Source: Occallatibacter gabretensis
GTDB lineage: Bacteria > Acidobacteriota > Terriglobia > Terriglobales > Acidobacteriaceae
Direction of reading: 5' to 3'
Length of the DNA stretch: 64,000 nucleotides
Assembly: GCF_001449115.1 (NCBI RefSeq)
Contig: NZ_LAIJ01000002.1
Span: forward strand, 248,001-312,000
Positions 28,035 through 36,208 of the stretch are shown piece by piece. Every line of letters begins with the position of its first letter. Positions within the stretch are counted from its first letter, which is position 1. Under the pieces are notes generated by a model. It did no database searches. It saw only the letters and a list, made by a program, of their open reading frames with translations, and was not told the origin of the DNA. Position numbers and translations under genes: made by a program.

Positions 28035-29453
28035 TTACGACACTGCCGTCTGTTCGCCAAGATTCAGCGCTGAAGCCATGATGGCGTCCAGAATGGTGAA
28101 GAATTGGCTCGCCGCCTGGTAGGTCCGCTCCATGTTTGTCAGCGAAGACGCCTCATTATTCAGATTCACTTCGGAAAGCGAATTCCGCTGCGTTGTCAGC
28201 TGCGTTACGGAAGCGCTCTGCGCCGTGTTCTCCGTTTGCACCTCGGAGATCGTCGAACCCAGTTGCGTCGCAAAATCCGAGTAGTAGCTGTTCGGGTCGA
28301 GCCCATTCAACTGCGCCTGCACCGTGGTCTGCAGCGCAGATAGCGCCACCACATTTGAGTTGTCTCCCGAACTCGCTCCTGCGCCTGCAGCCGCAGCCGC
28401 AATTCCATTCGGATCCGTCATCACTACAGACATCGACTGCGCGCTCCCTGCCACCTGCGTGGGCTCGGCAAAGATATTGGCGCCAGTATTTCCGTCGTAG
28501 TCTGTTCCCGCGCTTTGCTGAGCGTTCACCGTGGTCGCAACGGTGTAGGCCAGATTGTCCAGAGAGGAAAGCGCCGATGGAATGTCCTGGTCGCGTGCTG
28601 TCAGATAGCCGCCCAGTTCGCCGCCACCGCTTGCCATGTTGCTTGTCGCATCCGTCGTGCCCACAAAGAAGTGCGTCACGCCGTTCACCTTGCCCGTCGT
28701 AATCTGGTTGCTCATATTCTGCGAAACGAGCACCTGCCCGGAGGTCGTCGTAATCGTCAGACCGTTGTTCTCCGTCGTGATCTGGTTAATACCGATCAGC
28801 TGCGACAACTGACTTAAGTCGGATTGCCGCTGATCCTCCAGCGTTCCCGCATCAGCATCCGGCGAAGTCGACATAATCTGCTGGTTCAGCTGTGCTATCG
28901 AGCTCGAAAGCGAATTGATCTGGCCCACGACAGAAGTCGCCTCCTGATCCAGCGCCTGTTGCTGCTGGCCCAGCCCATTGGAGGCATTTGATATATCCGC
29001 TGTCAGCGTCTGCGCTGAACTTATAACCTCTTGACGCAGCGAATTACTTGTCGCATTGGATTCGAGACTTGAAAATGAATCATAGAAATTCGTAATGTCG
29101 TTGCCAATGTCCCCGGCCTCTGAGCTCGACGAGCCCGAGTCCGGTGTAAACAGCGACTGCATTGTATTCAAAGCCGTCAGGCGCGTCGATGAGGACGACT
29201 CCAGCTGCTGCTGTTGATCAATCCGCCCTTCCAGCACGCGGTCCCGCAAAGACTCCGCGCCGGTTTCCGTCACTCCGTCGCCAAAGCTCGATCCATTGAT
29301 CGTGACCGGCGAGCTCTGCTGAAAGATCGGCTGTTCCTCGGTATATCCCGTCGTATTCGCGTTGGCTACGTTGTTGGCAATCACGCCAAGCGCGGCCTGA
29401 TCCGCATCCAGCGCGCCGGAAATGATATTGAAAGCCGAATTAATTGTTCCCAT
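28035..29453 (-). CDS. flgK: flagellar hook-associated protein 1
   Basis: 472 residues from ATG 29453. The rod/hook-type N-terminus is MGTINSAFNIISGALDADQAALGVIANNVANANTTGYTEEQPIF; the C-terminal box is SEVNLNNEASSLTNMERTYQAASQFFTILDAIM, characteristic of FlgK. Lacks cysteine and is exported by the flagellar type III apparatus. The start overlaps the end of the flgN-like gene by 14 bp; the frame further upstream (to 29528) is not FlgK-like. Confidence 0.95.
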   Translation of the reverse strand: MGTINSAFNIISGALDADQAALGVIANNVANANTTGYTEEQPIFQQSSPVTINGSSFGDGVTETGAESLRDRVLEGRIDQQQQLESSSSTRLTALNTMQSLFTPDSGSSSSEAGDIGNDITNFYDSFSSLESNATSNSLRQEVISSAQTLTADISNASNGLGQQQQALDQEATSVVGQINSLSSSIAQLNQQIMSTSPDADAGTLEDQRQSDLSQLSQLIGINQITTENNGLTITTTSGQVLVSQNMSNQITTGKVNGVTHFFVGTTDATSNMASGGGELGGYLTARDQDIPSALSSLDNLAYTVATTVNAQQSAGTDYDGNTGANIFAEPTQVAGSAQSMSVVMTDPNGIAAAAAGAGASSGDNSNVVALSALQTTVQAQLNGLDPNSYYSDFATQLGSTISEVQTENTAQSASVTQLTTQRNSLSEVNLNNEASSLTNMERTYQAASQFFTILDAIMASALNLGEQTAVS

Positions 29454-29805
29454 CGCTCGCCCCCTGGCGGGCCCAGTGATGCACCCGCGCCTGTCCGCCG
29501 TACTCCAGTTGTTCCTGCTGAAAGACACGCAGACGCATCATCACATCAAGATTCGCCCGCGTTGCCTCCAGCACTCTCGTAAAAACCACGAACTCTCCCG
29601 CGGCCTCCCGCGCCTGCGCGGCCAGCACTGCGCCCAGTTCGTCGTCGCCCGGCGCCCCTGATCTCTTTCGCAAATCCCGGTTAAGCGCCTGACAGCATCG
29701 CGCCAGTTCTTCCAGCCGCTCCGCATCGAGGCGCGCCAGCGCAGCCGATGCCTCGCGTACAAGTTCCTTCATCTCCGGTCGTACCTTCCCCTTTTGCGCC
29801 CCCAT
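29440..29805 (-). CDS. flgN: FlgN-like export chaperone (probable)
   Basis: 121 residues, almost entirely helical and charged: MKELVREASAALARLDAERLEELARCCQAL and EFVVFTRVLEATRANLDVMMRLRVFQQEQLEYG. No signal peptide. Size, helicity and the position between flgM and flgK match FlgN, the chaperone for FlgK and FlgL; sequence similarity alone is weak. Start at 29805 has AGGG upstream; 29772 is possible. Confidence 0.6.
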   Translation of the reverse strand: MGAQKGKVRPEMKELVREASAALARLDAERLEELARCCQALNRDLRKRSGAPGDDELGAVLAAQAREAAGEFVVFTRVLEATRANLDVMMRLRVFQQEQLEYGGQARVHHWARQGASDGNN

Positions 29806-29888
29806 CTCGGCCCTCTGTCGCTTCCTCGCCGGCCCTGCCGGCTTGGTTGACTTTGCTGTTTTTCTTGCTCACAAAATTACGCACTTAA

Positions 29889-30191
29889 TTACGCGCCCAG
29901 CCCCAGCATCGCGCCAATCGCGCGCTGCGCCACCTGCGAAGCTGGAACCAAATATGTTCCCGCCGTCAGCGCTGCCCGTACCGCGGCAACCTTGTCTTCG
30001 CGCACACCGCCCTCGTCCGGGCCATGCGCTGCCTGGCTTCCCGCCGTGCTCAGCGTCGCCCAGTCCGGATCAAGCGCAGAAGTTTCCGCCGAGCGATCCT
30101 GCACCGCTCGCCCATACGGCTGCGCCGGTCTCGGCTCCGTGACTCCCGGATTCAAACCCGCACTCAGGCTGCTGTTATTGCTCCACACCAT
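29889..30191 (-). CDS. flgM: anti-sigma-28 factor FlgM-like
   Basis: 100 residues. The C-terminal half has the FlgM pattern VREDKVAAVRAALTAGTYLVPASQVAQRAIGAMLGL, which binds sigma-28 until hook completion allows FlgM export. The N-terminal half is disordered and variable, as expected. The cognate sigma factor gene (fliA) is at 39042-39911. Lies between flgJ and flgN. Confidence 0.8.
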   Translation of the reverse strand: MVWSNNSSLSAGLNPGVTEPRPAQPYGRAVQDRSAETSALDPDWATLSTAGSQAAHGPDEGGVREDKVAAVRAALTAGTYLVPASQVAQRAIGAMLGLGA

Positions 30192-30258
30192 CCGCAGTCT
30201 CCCCCCGTTTTTCGCCTATCTGGTCCCACTCATCGGCGCGGCCATCCAATCACTGAAG

Positions 30259-30690
30259 TCATTTCAGCGGCTTTATCTTTGTCTTGTCGCGTTCATTCCC
30301 GGCAGCGCGTGCCGCTTCGGTTTCATTCCCTTCATGGGAAAGATCGCGGTGGGAAAGCTGCTTGATAATCTTGTCCGCAATTCCAAAACCGCCCTGCAGG
30401 CTCAGCGCCTGCGCCAGAGACTCCGACGCGTATTCGCCCAGCGCTCCAGCCGAACCAAGTCCGCTTCCTCGATCGTCGTCATCGTCCTCGTCATCACCCG
30501 GAGCGCCTCCGCTCGTCAGCGGCTTCATCAGCTCTTTCATCAGCTGCGCTTCAAACTCGTGCGCCGCCTTCACCAGCTTCGGCTGAATGGTACCGGCCTG
30601 ACCGCCTGCAAGCTTCCCCACCATTCCAGGAACAGCGGGGGGCGCATTGTGCACTGGGTCCAGATGATGCTGCTGCATGGCAATCCGCAT
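30259..30690 (-). CDS. flgJ: rod-binding protein, FlgJ N-terminal type
   Basis: 143 residues. Rod-scaffold pattern: LVKAAHEFEAQLMKELMKPL and EYASESLAQALSLQGGFGIADKIIKQL. Only the rod-capping part is present; the peptidoglycan-hydrolase half of enterobacterial FlgJ is absent, as in many lineages. ATG 30688-30690 overlaps the flgI stop as TGATG, so it is translationally coupled. A run of Asp (DDEDDDDDR) lies in the middle. Confidence 0.88.
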   Translation of the reverse strand: MRIAMQQHHLDPVHNAPPAVPGMVGKLAGGQAGTIQPKLVKAAHEFEAQLMKELMKPLTSGGAPGDDEDDDDDRGSGLGSAGALGEYASESLAQALSLQGGFGIADKIIKQLSHRDLSHEGNETEAARAAGNERDKTKIKPLK

Positions 30691-31826
30691 CACAATACCT
30701 CCAGATCGGCCTCAAGCGCTCCGGCCTGTTTCATCGCCTGCAGAATCGAGATCACATCACGCGCTCCGGCGCCGGTACGCTGCAGCTCCTGCACCAGGTC
30801 CTCCACCGTCGCGCCCTGCTTCAGATCAATCCGGTTGACCGGCTTGTCCTGTGCCTCTACCGTAGTCTTGTTCACTACCTCGGTCGTTCCCTGGCCAAAG
30901 GGATTCGGCTGGGAAACCATCGGCTCTGAGACCACATTCACCACCAGCCCGCCGTGCAGAATCGAAACAGGCTGCAGCCGCACCATGCCTCCAATCACGA
31001 CAGTTCCTGTCCGCTCATTCACCACCACCCTGGCCCGCGGTGAAACATCCACCTCGACAGCCTCGACCGCATCCAGCAGCGCTGCGCGGTCTTCTTCCGG
31101 CTTTGGCTCAATTTCCACCTGCCGGCTGTCGATCGCGTGTGCCCTTGGGGTCCCCAGAGCCTTGTTGATCGCCGCCGCCATCCGTTCCGAGGTATGAAAA
31201 TCGGCGTCATTCAGTACCACGTCAACAGTCTTCAGCTGGTTCAGCTCAAATGGCACCGCACGCTCCACCAGAGCCCCGGATGGGATCCGCGCCGTCGTCG
31301 GATGGTTCAGCTGCCTGACATTGCCCGCCGCCGCGACGGTATAACCGCCCAGCACCAGCGCACCTTGCGCCTGCGCATAAATCTGCCCGTCCGGCCCATA
31401 CAACGGAGTCATCAGCAGCACGCCGCCTTCAAGCGAGCGCGCATCGCCGGCTGAAGAAACCGTGATGTCAATCTTCGAGCCCGACCGGCTGAACGGCGGC
31501 ATAGTCGCCACCACGAAAACAGCCGCCATGTTGCGAATCTGCATATTCTGCGCAGACTGCGCAGACTGCGTTCCGCCTGAGAGCGGCACCGTCACGCCCA
31601 TCTTCTGCAGTGCCGATATCAGCGTCTGCGCCGGAAACACCGTCTGCTGCGAGTCGCCGCTGCCGCGCAACCCCACCACCAGCCCATAGCCCACAAGCTG
31701 GTTGTCGCGGATGCCCTCGATCGAGGCAATGTCTTTCACCCGCGCCTGCTGCGGCTCCGCCTGGGTCCATGCTGCAAAATACAGCGCTCCTGACAGAACC
31801 AGGTACAGCATTTGTTTCCGCTTCAT
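30690..31826 (-). CDS. flgI: flagellar P-ring protein
   Basis: 378 residues. Signal peptide MKRKQMLYLVLSGALYFAAWTQA, then VKDIASIEGIRDNQLVGYGLVVGLRGSGDS, the FlgI hallmark. Assembles as the peptidoglycan-layer bushing. ATG 31824-31826 has GGAG six bases upstream. The C-terminus GARDVISILQAMKQAGALEADLEVL is also typical. Coupled to flgJ; preceded by flgH. Confidence 0.97.
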   Translation of the reverse strand: MKRKQMLYLVLSGALYFAAWTQAEPQQARVKDIASIEGIRDNQLVGYGLVVGLRGSGDSQQTVFPAQTLISALQKMGVTVPLSGGTQSAQSAQNMQIRNMAAVFVVATMPPFSRSGSKIDITVSSAGDARSLEGGVLLMTPLYGPDGQIYAQAQGALVLGGYTVAAAGNVRQLNHPTTARIPSGALVERAVPFELNQLKTVDVVLNDADFHTSERMAAAINKALGTPRAHAIDSRQVEIEPKPEEDRAALLDAVEAVEVDVSPRARVVVNERTGTVVIGGMVRLQPVSILHGGLVVNVVSEPMVSQPNPFGQGTTEVVNKTTVEAQDKPVNRIDLKQGATVEDLVQELQRTGAGARDVISILQAMKQAGALEADLEVL

Positions 31827-31885
31827 TACGCGCTCCAGTCCCCTAGTCCCTATGTCCCTTAGTCCCATCTTCGGATCGCAATCGA

Positions 31886-32629
31886 TCAGAAGATCAAGAT
31901 CTTCTGCAGCCACCGCACGATTGGATTCTGACGGTACGTTGTATCGTTCACAATGCCCTTGCCCGTCACCTCAAGCTCAAGATCCGTCATCGCCGTTGAA
32001 AGCACCTGGTTCTGCGCGCTTACATCCTCCGGTCGCACCAGCCCGCGCAGCTTGATCAGCTGCGTCTGCTGCGAGAAGGTCAGCTCGCGCGTGGCCTGCA
32101 CCACCAGCATTCCGTTCGGCAGCACATCGATCACCTCGGCCCCAAAGGTCGTTAACAGGCTTGAATCCGTCGTGCTCTGCCCTGAAGCAGTCAGCCCCGA
32201 AGACGCCTTCATGCCTACGAGATTCTGCAGTGCGTTGCTCGTCTTCAGCGCGCCAAAGAGAGAAGTCAACCCGGAGTTCGCGTTCGATGCGCGCGCATTC
32301 TTCACGCCGCCATCGGTCTCAGCCGTCAGGCTCTCGGCCACCACCACGGAAAGCACATCGTGCAGCCGGTAAGCCTTCACATCCGTGCCCAGCCGCACCA
32401 GTTGCCCGGATGGCGCCCACAACGATCCCGCCTCATGCGTCTCAGCAGCCTGCTGCGCCCGCACCCGCTGCACGTATGTCTTCAGGGCTTCTTCCGGCAG
32501 TGATGACTTCGTATCCTGCGAAAAGGGATTTTTCTTCGGCCCGCCGAAGAGCAGCAGCGCTCCGCACAGGCCCCAGAAGAAGACCGCTTTGGCAAATCTC
32601 CGGTAGGGTCTTGCCACCACTCCGCTCAT
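31886..32629 (-). CDS. flgH: flagellar L-ring protein
   Basis: 247 residues from ATG 32629. Hydrophobic leader AKAVFFWGLCGALLLFGG supplies the export signal; a lipobox cysteine is present in GLCGALL but is not in the usual LxxC setting, so lipidation is uncertain. Core FlgH signatures are SLWAPSGQLVRLGTDVKAYRLHDVLSVVVAES and GAEVIDVLPNGMLVVQATRELTFSQQTQLIKLRGLVRPEDV. The C-terminus GIVNDTTYRQNPIVRWLQKIL is a short form. The start overlaps the flgA stop as TGATG. Confidence 0.95.
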   Translation of the reverse strand: MSGVVARPYRRFAKAVFFWGLCGALLLFGGPKKNPFSQDTKSSLPEEALKTYVQRVRAQQAAETHEAGSLWAPSGQLVRLGTDVKAYRLHDVLSVVVAESLTAETDGGVKNARASNANSGLTSLFGALKTSNALQNLVGMKASSGLTASGQSTTDSSLLTTFGAEVIDVLPNGMLVVQATRELTFSQQTQLIKLRGLVRPEDVSAQNQVLSTAMTDLELEVTGKGIVNDTTYRQNPIVRWLQKILIF

Positions 32630-33099
32630 CACCGCGTCTCCTCTTCCATCTCCGCTGTGTTTGGCGCAATCGCCCGCACTGCGAGAACCCTTCCGCCGAT
32701 CGCCAGCCTGGCCCGCAACTCGCCGCCGGTCCCCGCACTCGTCAGAGCCGTCGCTTCCAGCCATGCACGCATCACAGACGTCTGCTCTTCCACCACAATC
32801 TTGTCCCCGGCGTGAATCATCAGCTTCTCCCCTGTTGCTTCCGCGCCCGCTCCAGCCGCTCTTTCCTTGCCGGCTTCGACCAGCACCCAGTGAGCCAGCG
32901 CCGCAGGATGCTCCGCATCGCGCATCAGCACCCAGCGCGCGCCAGTACCGGGGTCCGTTCTTTCACTCACGATTCTTTCGTTTACGATCCGGCCATCTGC
33001 AGCTCTCTGCTGCGCCGTAAGGCCGCAGATCAGCACCGCTGTCATGCCAGTGAGACCTGCAACCCTAAGCCAGTGACGAGTTCGCATGGAAAGGCTCAT
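32629..33099 (-). CDS. flgA: P-ring assembly chaperone
   Basis: 156 residues. Signal peptide about residues 8-30 (WLRVAGLTGMTAVLICGLTAQ). The SAF-domain end KLMIHAGDKIVVEEQTSVMRAWLEATALTSAGTGGELRARLAIGGRVLAVRAI matches FlgA, the periplasmic chaperone for FlgI. Shorter than many FlgA proteins. Lies between flgG and flgH and is coupled to flgH. Confidence 0.88.
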   Translation of the reverse strand: MSLSMRTRHWLRVAGLTGMTAVLICGLTAQQRAADGRIVNERIVSERTDPGTGARWVLMRDAEHPAALAHWVLVEAGKERAAGAGAEATGEKLMIHAGDKIVVEEQTSVMRAWLEATALTSAGTGGELRARLAIGGRVLAVRAIAPNTAEMEEETR

Positions 33100-33113
33100 C
33101 TGCTCTCTCTCAC

Positions 33114-33902
33114 TTACCGTGTCATGTTGTTGACCTGCGAATACATGTCATCCGCGGCCTTGATCACCTTCGAGTTCGACTCATAAGCCCGCTGCGCCAG
33201 CACCATCTGCACAAACTCGGTCACCACGTCCACATTCGAGTTTTCGAGATACCCCTGCTGAAGCGTGCCCACGCCCTCGGCCCCGCCCGGATTGCCCAGC
33301 ACCGGATCGCCCGAGCTCAGCGTCTGAGTCAGGTAATTGCCGCCCATGTTTTCCAGGCCGCCGGGATTGGGAAAGGTTGCCAGCTGAATCTGCCCAAGCT
33401 GCGAGGGATTGCTCTGTCCCGGCATCGTCGCATTCACTACGCCGTACTGCGTAATCGTGATCGCCGTCGCCGTCGCCGGAACCGTGATCGTGGGAATAAC
33501 CGGATCACCCTCTGCTGTCACAATCGTTCCCTGGCTGTTCAACTGAAACTGTCCCGCGCGCGTGTAGGCAATCGTTCCGTCGGGGCGCTGCACCTGGAAG
33601 AATCCATTCCCTTCAATCGCCATGTCGAGCGGATTGTCGGTCTCGTTCAACGAGCCCTGCGTGTTGATCACCTCTGTCGCCGCGGACTTCGTGCCCAGTC
33701 CTATCTGCAACCCGGCAGAGACCGTCGACTGGCTCTGCGCCGCGCCCGGCGTCACCAGGTTCTGATACACCATGTCCTGAAACTGCAGGCGCAACTGTCT
33801 GAAGCCTGTCGTCGCGGAGTTAGCCAGGTTGTTGGCAATCGTGTCCAGATTCAACTGCTGCGCGCTCATGCCGCTCGCTGCTGTATAGAGTGCTCGAATC
33901 AT
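33114..33902 (-). CDS. flgG: flagellar distal rod protein
   Basis: 262 residues, normal length. N-terminus MIRALYTAASGMSAQQLNLDTIANNLANSATTGFRQLRLQFQDMVYQNL and C-terminus LENSNVDVVTEFVQMVLAQRAYESNSKVIKAADDMYSQV are diagnostic for FlgG. Forms the distal drive-shaft rod. Fifteen bases separate it from flgA. Confidence 0.98.
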   Translation of the reverse strand: MIRALYTAASGMSAQQLNLDTIANNLANSATTGFRQLRLQFQDMVYQNLVTPGAAQSQSTVSAGLQIGLGTKSAATEVINTQGSLNETDNPLDMAIEGNGFFQVQRPDGTIAYTRAGQFQLNSQGTIVTAEGDPVIPTITVPATATAITITQYGVVNATMPGQSNPSQLGQIQLATFPNPGGLENMGGNYLTQTLSSGDPVLGNPGGAEGVGTLQQGYLENSNVDVVTEFVQMVLAQRAYESNSKVIKAADDMYSQVNNMTR

Positions 33903-34062
33903 ATTCCCTCGCAGTTTTCAGAGATCCGAGATCAGAGATCGGATTGTCTTTCCCCGATCCAATGCCTCAGTCTCCAGTTCGTATTGCCCACTGATTTGCG
34001 CCGCTCCTCTTTCTGAGTGGCGCACTTACTGATCCCTGGTCTCTGACAACTGATCTCTGCCA
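33903..34062. repeat. gap with degenerate GATCTCTGA repeats
   Basis: The flgG-flgF gap holds two clusters of AGAGATC/GATCTCTGA-type words (33918-33943 and 34029-34059), the same word family found at 34881-34900, 34979-34995, 51143-51173 and 60007-60037. No gene or promoter was recognised in it. Confidence 0.55.
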
Positions 34063-34800
34063 CTACACCTTCGGCAGATCCTCGGTTGCAAACTTGTTGA
34101 AGTCTGTATGAAAGGTCGTCAGCGCCTTCTGCATCATCTCGGCCTGGCGCTGCATGACAATCAGGTCCAGCGTTCCCTGAATCACATCCTGATTCGCCGC
34201 CTCAATCGTTCCCTGGTGCACCGTCGCATCCTTTGATTGCGTCGCCTTCGCACCCTCAGGCGCAACGTAGCGATTCGTACCCTCCGCCTTGAGTTGCACG
34301 CCGGGAGCAAAGCTCACCACGCCGACCGTGGCCACAGTGCCGCCTGCCACTGAGACCGCGCCATTCGCGCCGATCGAAACCTCGCCCGGCGGCATCACAA
34401 TCGGCTTGCCGTTCACGTCCAGCACTGGTTCGCCGCGCCCCGTCACCAGCGTGCCGTTCCCTGCGCGGTGAAAGCTGCCATCGCGCGTAAAACGTACGCC
34501 ATTGGCCGTCTGAATCTCAAAAAATCCCTGACCTTCGATTGCAAGATCGAGCGGATTGCCTGTCTGGTCGAGCGCGCCCTGGCCCATGTTCAGCATGTCG
34601 CCGCCCAGCAGGCCAAAGTTGTTCACCGTGTGCCCCAGCTGCGAGTCCAGCGCATCCTGACCAAGTAAGACGGAGCGAAAATACTCCCGCTCTGCACGAT
34701 AGCCCGGCGTCTGCGCATTGGCCAGATTACCGGCCGCAGTGTCCAGCGCCTGTGTGCGCGCTACCAATCCCGTCAATGCCGCGTAATACCCGCTACCCAT
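34063..34800 (-). CDS. flgF: flagellar proximal/distal rod protein FlgF
   Basis: 245 residues from ATG 34800 (GGAG upstream; a GTG two codons earlier is less likely). Rod-type N-terminus GYYAALTGLVARTQALDTAAGNLANAQTPGYRAEREYF, middle GNPLDLAIEGQGFFEIQTANGVRFTRDGSFHRAGNGTLVTGRG, and C-terminus GTIEAANQDVIQGTLDLIVMQRQAEMMQKALTTFH. This pattern fits FlgF rather than FlgG. First gene of the second flagellar transcription unit, since a terminator lies upstream. Confidence 0.9.
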   Translation of the reverse strand: MGSGYYAALTGLVARTQALDTAAGNLANAQTPGYRAEREYFRSVLLGQDALDSQLGHTVNNFGLLGGDMLNMGQGALDQTGNPLDLAIEGQGFFEIQTANGVRFTRDGSFHRAGNGTLVTGRGEPVLDVNGKPIVMPPGEVSIGANGAVSVAGGTVATVGVVSFAPGVQLKAEGTNRYVAPEGAKATQSKDATVHQGTIEAANQDVIQGTLDLIVMQRQAEMMQKALTTFHTDFNKFATEDLPKV

Positions 34801-35006
34801 CCGCACGCTCTCCTGTTCGTGTAGAAGATGTGCAGCTAAATGGCCGAAATCTATGCAGGGAAGATTAGGAAAAACTAGGGGTCAGGGGTCAGAGATCAGA
34901 AAAACGTCTCTGTAAAAAGTCGCCCTCTTCAATTCTTCGCACGATACTGAAACAACATTGTGCCTCGAAGCAAACAGACTGATCTCTGATCTCTGCTTCA
35001 AAAAAA
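34801..35006 (-). promoter_or_regulatory. probable leader/promoter region of the flgF-flgL unit
   Basis: About 200 bp between the cheX terminator and flgF. It must hold the promoter for the rod/ring/junction genes if the terminator works, but I could not pin a sigma-28 or sigma-54 site. It contains two clusters of GATCTCTGA-type repeats (34881-34900 and 34979-34995). Confidence 0.4.
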
Positions 35007-35038
35007 TTCCCCGGCGCGTGTGAGGGCACGCCGAGGAA
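35007..35038 (-). terminator. terminator after cheX
   Basis: TTCCCCGGCG and CGCCGAGGAA arms (one mismatch) with a 12-base loop that can extend the stem; the minus strand continues into a run of seven T. It divides the flagellar locus into two units. Confidence 0.82.
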
Positions 35039-35080
35039 AAAGGAACTGCAAACCTACTATCGTCTCTATTTGAAAAACCT

Positions 35081-35569
35081 TTATCTCAATCCATCGCAGA
35101 TGATCGTCACGTCAAAGCGCGCGCCATCCAGGCTGAAGAAGTGGTGTACCCGGAACTCCGGCGATTGCACATGAATGTTGTAATCCCTCCCCGTAATCAC
35201 CGCCGGCACCGAAAGCCCGCAGTGCCCGGCCAGATTCGGCACACGCCCCTTCCACGCTCCGGCCAGCATGTTGCAGATCTCGCCGAAGGCATCCCTCACC
35301 GTATCGTCCAGCTCTACAAACTCCATGCCCGTCATCCGTTCGGCCAACAACCGCGCCGTCTCCGCACTCGAACGCAGAACGCAGGCGCCGCTGAAGAGTC
35401 CGCCAAATCCCACCACTGCCGTCACCGACTCCGGCGTATAGGGCACAGCGGGATCCTTCTCGCGCAGGCACGTGCCGCCCATCATCGTATGAAATACCTC
35501 TTCCACACTTGCATCCAGATTTCTCGGATCCGCGATCAGTTCCACGGACTCACGCAACGAAACGCCCAT
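35081..35569 (-). CDS. cheX: CheX-like CheY-phosphate phosphatase
   Basis: 162 residues. The CheX/CheC family pattern is LDASVEEVFHTMMGG, AVVGFGGLFSGACVLRSSAETARLLAERMTGME and DAFGEICNMLAGAWKGRV; the catalytic ExxN (EICN) is intact. Removes phosphate from CheY to reset the motor signal. Follows cheY by about 140 bp and is the last gene before the terminator. ATG 35569 has GAGG upstream. Confidence 0.88.
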   Translation of the reverse strand: MGVSLRESVELIADPRNLDASVEEVFHTMMGGTCLREKDPAVPYTPESVTAVVGFGGLFSGACVLRSSAETARLLAERMTGMEFVELDDTVRDAFGEICNMLAGAWKGRVPNLAGHCGLSVPAVITGRDYNIHVQSPEFRVHHFFSLDGARFDVTIICDGLR

Positions 35570-35707
35570 ATCCTCTCTGCCCTCTCTCACTCACTCGATC
35601 TCATTGCGCGGCTCCGGCCGTCCATGCTCCCGCAGGTCAAGTTAGCGAGATCAAGTCAGCGAGATCAAGCCGGCGCCTTCCTGTTTCCACCCGACTGCCC
35701 TCCACGC

Positions 35708-36091
35708 TCAGGCCGCCTTCAGCAACGGCAGAACCCGCTCCTTCACCTGTTCGGCCGTAAACGGCTTCCGGATATAGCCCGCCGCGCCGGCCTGGATCGC
35801 CTGCTTCACATGCTCCTCGCTCGATTCGGTGGTAATCATGATTACCGGCACACCCGCAGCCAGGTTCTGCGCCTTCAGCTGGCGCACAAACTCGATGCCA
35901 TCCATCACCGGCATGTTGATATCAGAGAGAATGATGTCCACAGCGTTGTCCTTCAGCACTTCCAGTCCCTCGGCTCCGCTGCCGGCCTCGTGCACCACCA
36001 GCGTGTCGAGCCCTGCCTGCCGCAGCGCCCTCTCCACAATCTTCCGCATCACGGAAGAGTCATCTACAATCAGCGTGCGTATCTCACTCAT
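35708..36091 (-). CDS. cheY: chemotaxis response regulator
   Basis: 127-residue stand-alone receiver domain. Acidic pair in LIVDDSS, phospho-acceptor Asp in IILSDINMPVMDG, switch Thr in MITTES, and Lys in GYIRKPF. Binds FliM when phosphorylated and changes motor rotation. The partner FliM, with its N-terminal CheY-binding peptide, is encoded three genes upstream, and the phosphatase cheX follows. Confidence 0.95.
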   Translation of the reverse strand: MSEIRTLIVDDSSVMRKIVERALRQAGLDTLVVHEAGSGAEGLEVLKDNAVDIILSDINMPVMDGIEFVRQLKAQNLAAGVPVIMITTESSEEHVKQAIQAGAAGYIRKPFTAEQVKERVLPLLKAA

Positions 36092-36208
36092 GCCCAGGTT
36101 TCCTTCCCCCTCCTGACCTCTCTATCGGCCCTCGGCGCAGCTTCTTCAACCCGTCCCCTGCGTGTTCAGAAACAGCCATCTCGTCAGGCAGTACGCCCTG
36201 TCGGCTCT

